Assembly (NCBI GenBank): GCA_030386875.1
Contig: CM059575.1
Span: 50,126,859 to 50,190,858 of the forward strand
Source of the DNA: Morinoia aosen
Taxonomy: Eukaryota; Arthropoda; Malacostraca; Amphipoda; Talitridae
DNA length: 64,000 bases
Reading direction: 5' to 3'
The notes under the pieces are model-generated. The model saw only the letters and a list, made by a program, of their open reading frames with translations. It was not told the DNA's origin and ran no database searches. Shown here one piece after another: positions 1 to 9,999 of the stretch. The first letter of the stretch is position 1. Each line of letters begins with the position of its first letter. The position numbers and the translations under genes were made by a program.

Positions 1-1213
1 TTGGGAAATATATATCGGGGATGTTCTCAGAAGAGAAATCTTCCCCGCATTAAATCTGATAATTCGACGCTCGGGCCTAGGCAACCGCAGCACTATAAAA
101 TGTGGGAACCTCATACGACGGCGCAGAGCGCTGAGTTTAGTCTCGCCGTCCCGCGGACCATCGTTCAATTGCCGTAACGGGAGGCGGGCAGGGGCATGAG
201 ACCGGACCCCTCTCCCCCAGCCGCACCCCGGTTGGGTGGAGGGAGGCGAAGCTCAGAACCTTCTCGCCCCGTTGCTGCCCGGCTCGTGCAGTGACCCCCC
301 CTCCCCTTTGGGAGGGGTGAGCACTGTCCGAGCAGGATTGGAGTAGGACGAGTGGAGGGCACTTGGTGCGGAGCGGTAGTCGGGAAAGGACAGACGGGTA
401 GAGAGCCGTGGTCGTGAACGGACGTTCTAGGGTTCAGTGGAGGGTTGAGACGAACAGCCGGTTTTGATACTTAGGAATTTGAGTTGATAGTAAAAGCCCA
501 TATCTTAATTGTTGAATTTCGAGACTGTGTTCGAGTAGAGCGTGGCACGATCAACGAAAATCCATTGACTTGTTTTGAGGGCGCATGATTTCAAGCGTTT
601 GCTATACGCTTACCTTGGCTCATCCTTTCGGTGGTTGCACATTCCTTGGCTCGTGTGTTGGCTGTTTGTACACAGTCTGTTGCCGTGAGAAGTCGATCGA
701 AGGAAGATCGTGAGGTGTTTGTCCGATTGTTCCCCGAAATTTTATATGTTGTCTTACCTCGTGTGCTCTTGCGATCCGTACTTGCCTTCCCATCAATAAA
801 TGGAAAAAAACTGGGCCTCGTATATATCCTCTCTCTCATCTCTCTCGAAAAGGGCATAAGAAACACGTGCCGGCCGTAAGCCATCGCTACCAAATTGACA
901 GTCTGAGTTAACGTAACCAATCCTTTAATTTTAGTCGAGGCTATCTATACGCCTCGTGGTGGCAGCTATCAGCGCTACCTTTCTTAACTTCTAAATGATT
1001 ACGTAACGCTCTGCCGAGCGAGTCTGTCAGAAAAGTAACAGCAGATGAATGAAAGACACTTAAGCTTTGGAGCGGGCAGAAAATAACCCGAATTACATAG
1101 TATTGGCAGATGTATCTTCAATAAAAATCATCATATACTTCATGATTGACGCGGATTAAATGAACTTTAAGGCCATAAGGCAAGAGAGAGCGGAAGGAAA
1201 ACCCGACTCATTC
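1..1213. other. Unassigned left flank, no gene recognised
   Basis: No convincing coding region was recognised. Positions 140-470 are GC-rich, a TATA-like stretch lies near 95, and AATAAA-type signals lie near 797 and 1120. The segment could belong to an unrecognised element, since it resembles neither the LTR that follows nor the SINE-A sequence right of the LTR element. The short open frames here have no family resemblance. Confidence 0.4.
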
Positions 1214-1908
1214 ACGACTAATATTTTAAATGCAATTTTGAGTGTTGTACCCTGTTATGCAGTAGCTCACGTCTGTACGCACTATTTTTGCAATAAAAAA
1301 TAAATTACTGTCTTTGTTAAAATATATCAGTGTATGTGATAGGGACTTCAAAGAGATTCAGCCTTAAACAAGTCACACCCTGAGGTCAAAAGAGTTTCCT
1401 TTCTCCTTATTGACACAGCCTTTAGTCTCATACGACACCTCGCCTAATAAGGGGTTTAAGGAGCCACCTCGGAAGGACGAACTATTTCGCATAGTTTGTC
1501 GATAGGAAGACGCTGTCGCAGTTCGGCACAAACAGAATTCACTTCTGTTGCCCTAGCGCTCTCATACGGCGCAGACAGTTGCTCGTCTTCCTAACGGTAC
1601 CACCGTAGTTCGGCACTAACAGAATTTACTTCTGTTGCCCTAGCGGACTTATTACGGCGTAGGTGGTACCCACACACACACCTCACTCTAGCGGTACCAC
1701 TGTAGTTCAGCACATAACAGAATTTACTTCTGTTGCCCTAGCGGACTGAATACGGCGCAGGTGGTACCCACACTAACCTCACCACCCACACACACGAACC
1801 TCAGGAAGGGCAGCTGCGAAGAAAAGCTAGCGCCTCGGAAAAGGTAGCTGTACAGAAGACAGCCCCTTTTCCACGAACCCTCACGTCGACCGCACGACGG
1901 TATCGACA
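1214..1908 (+). repeat. Left LTR of the GMR1-like element
   Basis: This segment matches the right LTR from about 6688 onward and ends in the same ...TATCGACA. It carries an AATAAA-type polyadenylation signal near 1300 and three hairpin units (1504-1592, 1596-1670, 1693-1768). The last 140 bases look identical to those of the right LTR. Confidence 0.85.
1504..1768 (+). other. Array of three structured hairpins in the left LTR
   Basis: Three units of 75-89 nt share a core: GYAGTTCGGCAC, then ACAGAA...TTCTGT, then TGCCCTAGCG, then TACGGCGYA. Within the core, GGCA pairs with TGCC and ACAGAA pairs with TTCTGT around a 5-nt loop. The outer stems differ. Unit 1 uses AGGAAGACG with CGTCTTCCT. Unit 2 uses GGTACCACC with GGTGGTACC, and unit 3 uses GGTACCAC with GTGGTACC. 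The array lies 3' of the polyadenylation signal, so it probably falls in U5 and hence in the leader of the genomic RNA. Confidence 0.75.
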
Positions 1909-1913
1909 TATTC

Positions 1914-1931
1914 TGGCGCCCGAACAGGGAC
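1914..1931 (+). promoter_or_regulatory. Primer-binding site, tRNA-Lys type
   Basis: Five bases after the left LTR lies TGGCGCCCGAACAGGGAC, the 18-nt complement of the 3' end of the tRNA-Lys that primes lentiviral and some other LTR elements. This marks the minus-strand start site and supports the LTR boundary at 1908. Confidence 0.9.
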
Positions 1932-2014
1932 CCAGAAGCTTTGCGCGACTACCAACGTTGTCTGGGATTTCTGGGTTCTAATCAACTACGCGGACACCGC
2001 ATCACTTAAACAAG

Positions 2015-5000
2015 ATGAACCTCGTCGCTCAAGCTCGAGAATACGTCGAAGCCCTCGGCCTCACTCCCACCGATGCGGAGTACCGGGAAGAATTTACCAG
2101 CCGCCTGAGGCATTTGGAAGAAGCCGCAGAACGAGCAGCGGAACGAGAAGAACGAGCAGCGGAACGAGAAGCAGCACAACGAGACCACGAGCTCAGACTC
2201 CGACAACTCGATGCTCAAATCGCTCCCCAAAATGCTAGAGTGAAGATACCTCCACCGGCTCCATTCGATCCCACGAAAGAAAGGATGGACGAATTCTTGC
2301 AACGCTTCTGCACTCACACCACAGCGATGGGATTTACTGAAGTCGATGCTGTTGTCATGCTCCATAATTTGATCACACCGAAGGAACGTCGACTCATCGA
2401 TACCCTGCCCGCAGCAGATCGCTTCAAGCTTCCTGAAATTAAATTGCTCCTACTAGATGCTCATAAAGTTACTCCGGCAAAACTACGTGCCAACTACTAC
2501 GAATTGAAGCCAGAAGAAGGCGACAATATGTCACGTTACCTACGGCGACTCGAACAATCCTTTGACGCTTGGTTAAAAGGATGCAACATCGAAGCCAACT
2601 ACAAGACTCTTCGTGACTTCCTTATTGTTGACCGAGCTTATTCAAGCTTGCCGCCCTTCCTCGCTACTCAATTGCGTGACAGGGGTGGTAACACAGTCGC
2701 AAGCCTAGGAGAGCAAGGTGATATCTTCTTACAAGCAAGACCTCATACATCGCTCCATCAGCTTTGTAAAGGTCGCACACTGACATCAACGACGGATGCG
2801 GGCCCTCCAGCACTCAAAGCATCAGAAGCACCAGAGCGACGCTCGACATTTCCTGTCCGAGCCCCGAGCACTCCAGCAAGATCACCCAACTCCAGCAACA
2901 ACTCTCGAGGAGCGCCGCCAAGAACTTCTAGCACACGTGGTGGTCCCACCAGCTCAGGATCGGTCAACACTCCGCAGCGCGAACAGCGAGGACCTTACAA
3001 TGGATTTTACTGTACTTTCCATGGCCCCAACCGATCGCATTCCAGTGACGAGTGCCGCCAATTGAAGAGGAGGCAAGGTGATGGTCACAGTAATGGAGCA
3101 GCCCATGCAAGCCCACCTATCTCCAGTACTACCGCTCGAGTAAACAATCTAGCAACGCATGAAGAAGCAGATGAATACGACGATATTCCCCCAGTCGCAT
3201 GCAATCACATCGCCTCGAACAAGCTGATCGAATTGGGACAGCTGAAAACATGCTCTGGCACCATGAACCAACAACCCGTTCAAGTACTACTCGATGGAGG
3301 AGCAACGGCGGTCTTCGTCAAGAAGGCTCTCGACCCAGCTGACGCCATTTTGAAGAAGGAAATTACCGTACGGCTGGCCAACAATCACTCTTTCGAAGCG
3401 CCTCTGGCCCGGGTCTCTCTCGTGTGCCCCTATTACCACGGAGAGGTGACAGCCGTAGCCATGGAAGAGCTCTCCCACGATGTCATTCTCGGCCGAGTTC
3501 CCGGAACCACTTCCTTCGAAGAACAGATGACCGACTATAAAGAGCAACCAGTTGCTGCAGAAGTCTCTCACGTTGTCACAAGGGCAGCAGCAAAAGCGAT
3601 CGAAGATCCCACTGCCGCACCAAGCACTGTCGATATATTGCAACACAACAAAGAAGACTTCAAGAAATTACAGCGGGAGTGCAAAACATTGCAGCTTTTA
3701 TTTAAGAAAGTTGACACTGGCAAAGAAGAAACGCACAAGGATGGCAGAGTCATTACCTTTGAACTCCATGACGGCATTCTCCATCGGAAAACGTTACGAG
3801 ACGGTCAGGAAACTCATCAACTTGTAGCACCTGCAAGCGTGCGCCCACAAATCTTGGAAATGGCTCATGACAATCCACTTGCTGGCCATTATTCCCAAAA
3901 GAAGACTCAGGCTCGACTAGAACGCGATTTTTATTGGCCGTCCCTAGCAAAAGATGTGGTCCAATGCTGTCACTCCTGCCATACCTGCCAGACGCACGCT
4001 CCATCTCGACCAAGAAAGGCACCTATCTCAACCCCACCGATCACCACTCCATTCTCCGCGCTCAGTGTTGATTTGGTAGGCCCATTACAACCAGCTTCGG
4101 CATGTGGCCACCGATACATTCTCACCGTGGTGGACCAAGCAACTCGGTACGCAGACGCAGCCCCGCTCAGACATATAGATGCAGAAACAGTCGCCCAGGA
4201 GCTACTCGAAATCTGCAGCAGAGTTGGTTTCCCTCACACGCTAACAAGCGACAACGGCACTCAGTTCACAGCTGCAACCTTCGAAGCTTTCCTGAAACTC
4301 GCCGGTATCCAGCACCGATTGACGCTATTATACCATGCCCAATCGAACGGCATAGTCGAACTCTTCAATGGTACGCTCAAAGTCATGTTGCGGAAGTTAG
4401 CAGTAGAACAGCCGCGAGATTGGGACCTGTATCTGCCTTCACTCCTTTTTGCTTATCGAGACGCTCCTCAGGCCTCAACCGGGTATTCTCCTTTCGAACT
4501 CATCTACGGCCATCGCGTCCGTGGACCTTTAACCGTGCTCAAGGAATGCTGGACCGATGGTAGCTTGCAAGACGACACGAGCACTGCTCAGTATTTGATG
4601 GAAATGAAGCACCGATTGAAAGAAACATGTAAAATCGCTCGCGAGAATCTAAACAGGAGCCAAGAGAAAAGCACCAAGTTCTTCAACAGACGTACCAAGA
4701 TGCGAACTCTAAAGCAAGGAGATAAAGTCCTCGTATTTCTGCCCGATTCTCGAGAGAAGCTACTTATGACTTGGAAAGGTCCCTATACAGTGAAATCACG
4801 CCTGGGAACCTATACCTATACATTGGACGTGGATGGAAACAACAAAGTCTATCACATCAACCTCCTTCGCCAGTACCACGACCGGGAGAAGCAAAGTTCC
4901 GCCTCACCAAGCGAGAAAGATCGCGAGGAGGACGACGAGAGAGTAGAGGAAGCATTTGCAGCGGTTGGCCTCGCCCTAGAACCTACCTGCGAAGAAGAAG

Positions 5001-6460
5001 AACTCGACCGGAAAGAACCAGAGATACCGTCACCCGTCGGAGAAACCATTGAAGACTGTCTCATCTCCTCTACGTTGACTACAACACAACACTCAGAACT
5101 CCAGGAACTTCTTGAAGAATATCGCGATCTTTTCACAGATACTCCCGGAAGAACCAGCACGGCAGTTCATGAAATAAAATTGAAGGATCCTTCCAGTTTT
5201 CGACTTCAACATTCGTATCCACTTCCCTTAGCGCTGGAGCCAGAACTGCGGTCAAGTTTAGAGAAGTGGATGATGATTGGAATCGTGACGCCATCCACAT
5301 CACCTTACTATTCACCGCTCCTTGCCGTCCGGAAGAAAGACGGAACCCACCGATTTTGTCTGGACTGCAGGCACCTCAACAGCCAGACAGTATTCGATGC
5401 CGAGCCGATAGCAGACACCACTGCTATTTTCACCAATTTAGCGGGCAAAACAATATTCAGCAAAATGGATCTGACCAGTGGATATTGGCAAGTACCTCTA
5501 CACCCTGAGTCCCGCCAATACACCGCCTTCAAAACTAGGTCTGGCCTCTATGAATTCAACGTACTGCCTTTCGGCCTAGCAAATGCTCCAGCCACTTTTT
5601 CCCGCCTTATACGTCAAGTCACTGCAGGACTGCAAGATACCGAGGTCTACATGGATGACATCTTAATCGCCTCGACAACCTGGGAAGATCATTGCACAGC
5701 ATTAGCTAAACTGTTCGAAGCTCTCTCTCGACATGGCCTTAAGGCGAAGCCGTCCAAATGCGAATTCGGATTTGACAGCCTCCAGTATTTGGGTCATCAA
5801 CTGAGCAGTAATCAGATCCAGCCTCTGGAGAACCGAGTCGAAGCCTTGAAATCGGCTCCACTCCCAAAAACCAAACGGGAGCTCCGAAGTTTTCTCGGTA
5901 CAGTTGGGTACTACCAACAGTACATTCCTAACTACTCTCAACTGACATCTAAACTCCATGATTTCCTAAAGAAGAACTCCCCAGAACAAATACCTTGGAC
6001 CGATACAACAGAAGATCTGTTCGAAAGTTTGAAGACAGCGTTAGTCAAGAGGCCGGTCTTACAGTTACCAGACCCCAGATGTCCTTTCATTCTGAGGACA
6101 GATGCCTCCCAAACTGGACTTGGAGCAGCTCTCCTCCAGCCAAGCAAACGAGACTTCCGTCACTACGCGCCGGTAGCATATGCTTCACGTCGACTGAGAG
6201 GAGCAGAAATAAACTATTCTACCATTGAAAAAGAAGCGTTAAGCATCTACTGGGCTCTACAGAAGTTTGAGGTCTACCTGTATGGACGAGAATTTGTGTT
6301 ACAAACCGACCATCGACCGCTCCTTTATTTGCAACAGGCAGACAAGTTGAACCCCCGATTGAAACGCTGGGCTTTGTATTTCAGCCTTTTCAGGTTCCGA
6401 GCCGAACACCTTCTGGGAGTCGACAACCACCTTGCAGATTTCCTGTCTCGGCTATCGTAG
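2015..6460 (+). CDS. Gag-pol polyprotein with integrase before RT (GMR1-like order)
   Basis: A single frame of 1481 codons encodes the element's structural and replication proteins. About residues 30-60 form an E/R/A-rich coiled coil. Residues 70-250 resemble gypsy-type gag, with a Cys/His knuckle near 330-350. Residues 415-490 form a retropepsin-like segment. Near 625-680 is the HHCC zinc finger of integrase, followed by a DDE core near 690-830 with SVDLVGPL and SDNGTQF. The RT lies at about 1110-1290, with KKDGTHRFCLDCRHLN, LPFGLANAP and YMDD, and RNase H at about 1370-1481 with LRTDAS and TDHRPL. Gag and pol share one frame, so no frameshift signal is needed to join them. The stop lies 22 nt before the right LTR. 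The frame looks whole. Confidence 0.92.
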   Translation: MNLVAQAREYVEALGLTPTDAEYREEFTSRLRHLEEAAERAAEREERAAEREAAQRDHELRLRQLDAQIAPQNARVKIPPPAPFDPTKERMDEFLQRFCTHTTAMGFTEVDAVVMLHNLITPKERRLIDTLPAADRFKLPEIKLLLLDAHKVTPAKLRANYYELKPEEGDNMSRYLRRLEQSFDAWLKGCNIEANYKTLRDFLIVDRAYSSLPPFLATQLRDRGGNTVASLGEQGDIFLQARPHTSLHQLCKGRTLTSTTDAGPPALKASEAPERRSTFPVRAPSTPARSPNSSNNSRGAPPRTSSTRGGPTSSGSVNTPQREQRGPYNGFYCTFHGPNRSHSSDECRQLKRRQGDGHSNGAAHASPPISSTTARVNNLATHEEADEYDDIPPVACNHIASNKLIELGQLKTCSGTMNQQPVQVLLDGGATAVFVKKALDPADAILKKEITVRLANNHSFEAPLARVSLVCPYYHGEVTAVAMEELSHDVILGRVPGTTSFEEQMTDYKEQPVAAEVSHVVTRAAAKAIEDPTAAPSTVDILQHNKEDFKKLQRECKTLQLLFKKVDTGKEETHKDGRVITFELHDGILHRKTLRDGQETHQLVAPASVRPQILEMAHDNPLAGHYSQKKTQARLERDFYWPSLAKDVVQCCHSCHTCQTHAPSRPRKAPISTPPITTPFSALSVDLVGPLQPASACGHRYILTVVDQATRYADAAPLRHIDAETVAQELLEICSRVGFPHTLTSDNGTQFTAATFEAFLKLAGIQHRLTLLYHAQSNGIVELFNGTLKVMLRKLAVEQPRDWDLYLPSLLFAYRDAPQASTGYSPFELIYGHRVRGPLTVLKECWTDGSLQDDTSTAQYLMEMKHRLKETCKIARENLNRSQEKSTKFFNRRTKMRTLKQGDKVLVFLPDSREKLLMTWKGPYTVKSRLGTYTYTLDVDGNNKVYHINLLRQYHDREKQSSASPSEKDREEDDERVEEAFAAVGLALEPTCEEEELDRKEPEIPSPVGETIEDCLISSTLTTTQHSELQELLEEYRDLFTDTPGRTSTAVHEIKLKDPSSFRLQHSYPLPLALEPELRSSLEKWMMIGIVTPSTSPYYSPLLAVRKKDGTHRFCLDCRHLNSQTVFDAEPIADTTAIFTNLAGKTIFSKMDLTSGYWQVPLHPESRQYTAFKTRSGLYEFNVLPFGLANAPATFSRLIRQVTAGLQDTEVYMDDILIASTTWEDHCTALAKLFEALSRHGLKAKPSKCEFGFDSLQYLGHQLSSNQIQPLENRVEALKSAPLPKTKRELRSFLGTVGYYQQYIPNYSQLTSKLHDFLKKNSPEQIPWTDTTEDLFESLKTALVKRPVLQLPDPRCPFILRTDASQTGLGAALLQPSKRDFRHYAPVAYASRRLRGAEINYSTIEKEALSIYWALQKFEVYLYGREFVLQTDHRPLLYLQQADKLNPRLKRWALYFSLFRFRAEHLLGVDNHLADFLSRLS

Positions 6461-6482
6461 CAGAGACACCCTCCCCCGGGCG

Positions 6483-7296
6483 TGTCAGGCCGTACAGGGG
6501 TTGTCGAGCCTTTTTGTGTTAGTTACCCATAATCTTAAGTATTTTCTTCATGTGTCCAGCTCTCTGAACGCCAACTTATCTATTTCCCCACGCTGATGTT
6601 GCGTTTGTGCATTTACTTTAGTTAGCCCTTAAATATCATTTGTATTACATGTCGATATTCCAATGTTTCTTGTGTTATCTAGCTAAATACAACTAATATT
6701 TTAAATGCAATTTTGAGTGTTGTACCCTGTTATGCAGTAGCTCACGTCTGTACGCACTATTTTTGCAATAGAAAATAAATCACTGTCTTTGTTAAAATAT
6801 ATCAGAGTATGTGATAGGGACTTCAAAGAGATTCAGCCATAAACAAGTCACACCCTGAGGTCAAAAGAGTTTCCTTTCTCCTTATTGACTCAGGCTTTAG
6901 TCTCATACGACACCTCGCCTAATAAGGGGTTAAAGGAGCCACCTCGGAAGGACGAACTATTTCGCATAGTTTGTCGATAGGAAGACGCTGTCGCAGTTCG
7001 GCATTAACAGAATTCACTTCTGTTGCCCTAGCGGACTTATTACGGCGTAGGTGGTACCCACACACACACCTCACTCTAGCGGTACCACCGTAGTTCGGCA
7101 CATAACAGAATTTACTTCTGTTGCCCTAGCGGACTGAATACGGCGCAGGTGGTACCCACACTAACCTCACCACCCACACACACGAACCTCAGGAAGGGCA
7201 GCTGCGAAGAAAAGCTAGCGCCTCGGAAAAGGTAGCTGTACAGAAGACAGCCCCTTTTCCACGAACCCTCACGTCGACCGCACGACGGTATCGACA
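6483..7296 (+). repeat. Right LTR of the GMR1-like element
   Basis: It begins TGTCAGGCCG and ends TATCGACA, the TG...CA ends expected of an LTR. The start is set by comparison with the solo LTR at 44427, whose border is fixed by a target duplication. It carries two hairpin units (about 6979-7058 and 7081-7156). The first combines the left part of unit 1 with the right part of unit 2 as seen in the left LTR, so units have recombined with each other. Confidence 0.88.
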
Positions 7297-7495
7297 TCAG
7301 CACCTACTACTTTCTTCTTCAATTTTGATCTTGTTTCATGAACTTCTTTGTCATCTTACTGTTTCTATGCCCTTTCTGCATAGATTCCGCGTTCCCTTAA
7401 CTCCATACTAAATGGGACCTTCTTCCTTCCTCCCTTTGGATCTCATTTGTTGAGGAGATGTAGGCTTAAACTAACTAATAATCTAATCTGTAGTC
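7297..7495 (+). repeat. SINE-A copy, partial, abutting the right LTR
   Basis: The sequence starts in mid-family (TCAGCACCTACTACTTTC) exactly at the LTR border and runs to the family's 3' end (...CTAATAATCTAATC). The LTR element therefore probably inserted into an older SINE-A copy whose left part is no longer adjacent. Confidence 0.7.
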
Positions 7496-7570
7496 TATTA
7501 TGATATATTTTTATTTTTATATTTTAACAGTTCATTTTTTTATTTAATACTTCTTTATTTACTGGTATGC

Positions 7571-7941
7571 CCCTCGGGGGGTACAACTATTGTACCTGTG
7601 GGAATTAACGCTCCTAGGGGGACTATGTGAGGGCCCGAGCTAAACTTTAGGTAGGATTCCTTCTTGTTGAAATGGAATAGGTTTTGTTTTGTTGTGGACC
7701 ATTTTTTTAAATTCACTGCTGCCTTGTTTTTCAGCTCCTACTACTTTCTACTTCAACTTTTTCTTGTTTCATGAACTTCTTTCTTAGCTTACTATTTCTG
7801 TGCACCTTGTGCATAGATTCCGAGTTCCATCAACTCCATAATAAATGGTGCCTTCCTCCTTCCTCTCTTGGAACATCTTTGTCGTGGTTAAGGGAGGCTA
7901 AAACTTTCTTATATAATAATAATAATAATAAAAATAATAAC
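7571..7941 (+). repeat. SINE-A copy, full length, with 12-bp target duplication
   Basis: This 371-bp retroposon begins with the family's hairpin head (CCCTCGGGGGGTAC) and ends in an (ATA)n-type tail. It is flanked by TTACTGGTATGC at 7559-7570 and 7942-7953. A target duplication of this length plus a 3' simple-repeat tail points to LINE-driven retroposition. No tRNA-type A and B boxes at normal spacing were seen. Confidence 0.85.
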
Positions 7942-8334
7942 TTACTGGTATGCAGAGCACTAGTCCTGATGTTTGAAGGTAGCGCTTATGCATTAGGAGG
8001 GCTGCGATTTGCGCTCTGTGATGTTTAGCAAGTCATTTTGTACGACTACTACTTACCTAGATTTAAATGCTCAGTTTTATGTTGTCTTGGGTGTACATTT
8101 CGGAATTTATTAGCCGGAAAATGTTAAACGTGCCTTGAGTGGTCGGTGGTGTACCAATTATTGTTTTTGATGAAAAAAATAGTTTATTTAATTCATTATC
8201 GTCAAAAGTTTACGTAACATCGAGGTATTAGAAACGAAATATATTTTTAAGTAATAGGAATATTTATTCAGGGACGAGTTGTTGGCTTATATTTTGTTCC
8301 TATCCTTATAGAACAAGTGATTTAAAGTCCAGAG

Positions 8335-8655
8335 CTGAGAGTTTAGTAGGCCTTCTTTTTGTTCGAATTAAAATGTTTCGTTTCCTTAGGTTAAGACCAA
8401 ATTTTTTTGGTTCATTGGTGTCCTGTTTTTCATCACCTATGACTTTCTTCTTCAGGTTTAATTTTGTTTCATAACCTTACTCCTCAATTTATTGTTCCTA
8501 TACTGAGGTTCTCTTGTGTGGAAACACCCTTTGTATTAATTATGCAGTTCCTTTCAACTCCGGTGCTTGGCGTTTCTTTCCTCTCTTTGAACGGTTGCAT
8601 TGTAGTAAGGGAATGGAGGCTAAACCCAAGTCGGAATTCAATCTGTTGAACTAGT
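8335..8655 (+). repeat. SINE-A copy, diverged
   Basis: Shares the order of family blocks (GTAGGCCTTC, then TGTCCTGTTTTTCA, then TTTCTTCTTCA, then the 3' GGAGGCTAAAC block) with the better copies but carries many changes. Its 3' end runs into the tandem array at 8648-8960. Confidence 0.6.
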
Positions 8656-8960
8656 CAGTTTTTATAATAAAAACTTGATGTTCTATGTGAGAATATGTAA
8701 AGTCCCCCGACTGTGTCACTTTGAGCAGCTTTGTTGTGGTAAGGAAGACTGAATCTATGTCGCAACCTAATTTATAGAACTAGTCGGTATTTTTAATAAA
8801 ACTTGTTGTTCTACGAGAGAATATGTAGAGTCCTTCAACTGTGCTCGCTTTGAACAGCAAGGAAGGCTGAATCTATGTCGTAACCTAATCTGTAGAACTA
8901 GTCAGTTATCATTATGAAAACTGTGTGTTTTATGGAAGAAGATTCAAAGTCCTACGACTA
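8648..8960 (+). repeat. Tandem array of about 120-bp units derived from a SINE-A 3' end
   Basis: GAACTAGTC recurs at 8648, 8777 and 8895, giving units of about 129 and 118 bp. Each unit contains a block like the SINE-A 3' end (GGAAGRCTGAATCTATGTCG, AACCTAATYTRTAG) followed by a TAATAAAA stretch. Confidence 0.7.
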
Positions 8961-9185
8961 ACGTAAGCCATCAATTTATTGAGAATAGAAAACGTTTTTG
9001 ATTCCGTTGCAGATCATCTTTCGATTCACTGCTGTCATTATTTGTTTTTAATTAGCGATTGAACTATTCATAATTTTTCAACATGAAAATATTGTGGCGT
9101 AACTCGTGAGTGATATTGAATGCGGTAGCCCTTTGAGGGAAACACAGTTGGAATGAACAAAAGTAACGGATTTTTATTCACTCTT

Positions 9186-9480
9186 CCCCCTCAGAGGGAC
9201 ACAACTATTGCATCCATGGGAATTAGCACTCCCTCGGGGAAAATATGAGGGCCCGAGCTGAGAGTTGGGTAGGCTTTCCTTACGTTTAAATGAAATGTGT
9301 TTCTTGTGTTAAGGAACATATTTTTTTTGGTTCACAGCTGTCCTGTTTTTCAGCACCTACTACATCTTCGAATTTGATCTTGTTTCATAATCTTCTTTCA
9401 TAACTTACTGTTTCCATGCCCTTTCTGCATAGATTCCGCGTTCCCTTAACTCCATACTGAATGTTGCCTTCCTCTTTGTT
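9186..9480 (+). repeat. SINE-A copy, lacking the 3' end
   Basis: Begins CCCCCTCAGAGGGACACAAC and follows the family consensus to CCTTCCTCTTTG, where the next copy begins. Head-to-tail contact of two copies suggests insertion of the second into the 3' end of the first. Confidence 0.75.
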
Positions 9481-9481
9481 C

Positions 9482-9850
9482 TTACCCTCAGGGGGATACA
9501 ACTATTGTATCTATGGGAATTAGCGCTCCCAAGGGAAAAATGTGAGGGCCCGAGCTGAGAGTTAGGTAGGCCTTCTTTTTTGTTGAAATGAAATGTTTTT
9601 TGTTATGTCAAAAACCACCTTTTTCCGGTTCACTACTGTCCTGTTTTTCAGCCCCTCTGACTTTCTTCTTCAACTTTTACCTTATTTCATGAACTTCTTT
9701 CCCATCTTACTGTTTCTATGCCCTTTCTGCATAGATTCCTCGTATTCTTATCTCCATACTAAATGGTGCCTTCCTCCTTCCTCTCTTCGATACGCTCTAA
9801 TTTTGCAGCGGTTAGGGAGGCTTAAACTAACTTCTAATCTAATCTAATCC
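9482..9850 (+). repeat. SINE-A copy with repeated 3' end
   Basis: Near complete, from ACCCTCAGGGGGATACAAC to CTTCTAATCTAATCTAATCC. The terminal block of about 70 bp (CCTCTCTT...GGGAGGCTTAAACTAACT) then recurs near 9849 and 9921, so the 3' end is present about three times up to 9990. Confidence 0.8.
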
Positions 9851-9999
9851 TCCTTGCTCTTTTTGGATCGCATTTGTTGCTGCGGGTAGGAAGGCTAAAA
9901 CTAACGACTAATCTAATCTATCCTTCTCTCTTTGGATCGCCTATGTTGCGGATAGGGAGGTTTAAACTAACTAATAATCTCATTTAATTACGTGTGTGA

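Larger units (their letters stand above)
1214..7296 (+). mobile_element. GMR1-like Ty3/gypsy LTR retrotransposon (fossil or young copy)
   Basis: Two related LTR sequences (about 1214-1908 and 6483-7296) flank one long open frame. A primer-binding site of the tRNA-Lys type lies just inside the left LTR. The coding order is gag, protease, integrase, reverse transcriptase, RNase H. Ty3/gypsy elements normally have integrase last; the Ty1/copia-like order within a gypsy-type pol defines the GMR1-like group. The coding part looks whole. The LTRs differ by only about ten substitutions over the aligned part, which suggests a recent insertion. The right LTR abuts the middle of a SINE-A copy, so the element probably landed in that repeat; the left flank is unrelated, so target duplications cannot be assigned. 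A solo LTR of the same family lies at 44427-45709. Confidence 0.9.

Noticed and set aside
1504-1768. Hammerhead or twister ribozyme in the LTR hairpins
   Set aside because: Neither the CTGATGA/GAAA hammerhead core nor a twister-like arrangement that I could recognise is present in the units.
2758-6228. Antisense and alternate-frame open frames across the LTR element
   Set aside because: They are shadows of the polyprotein frame and show no independent motifs.
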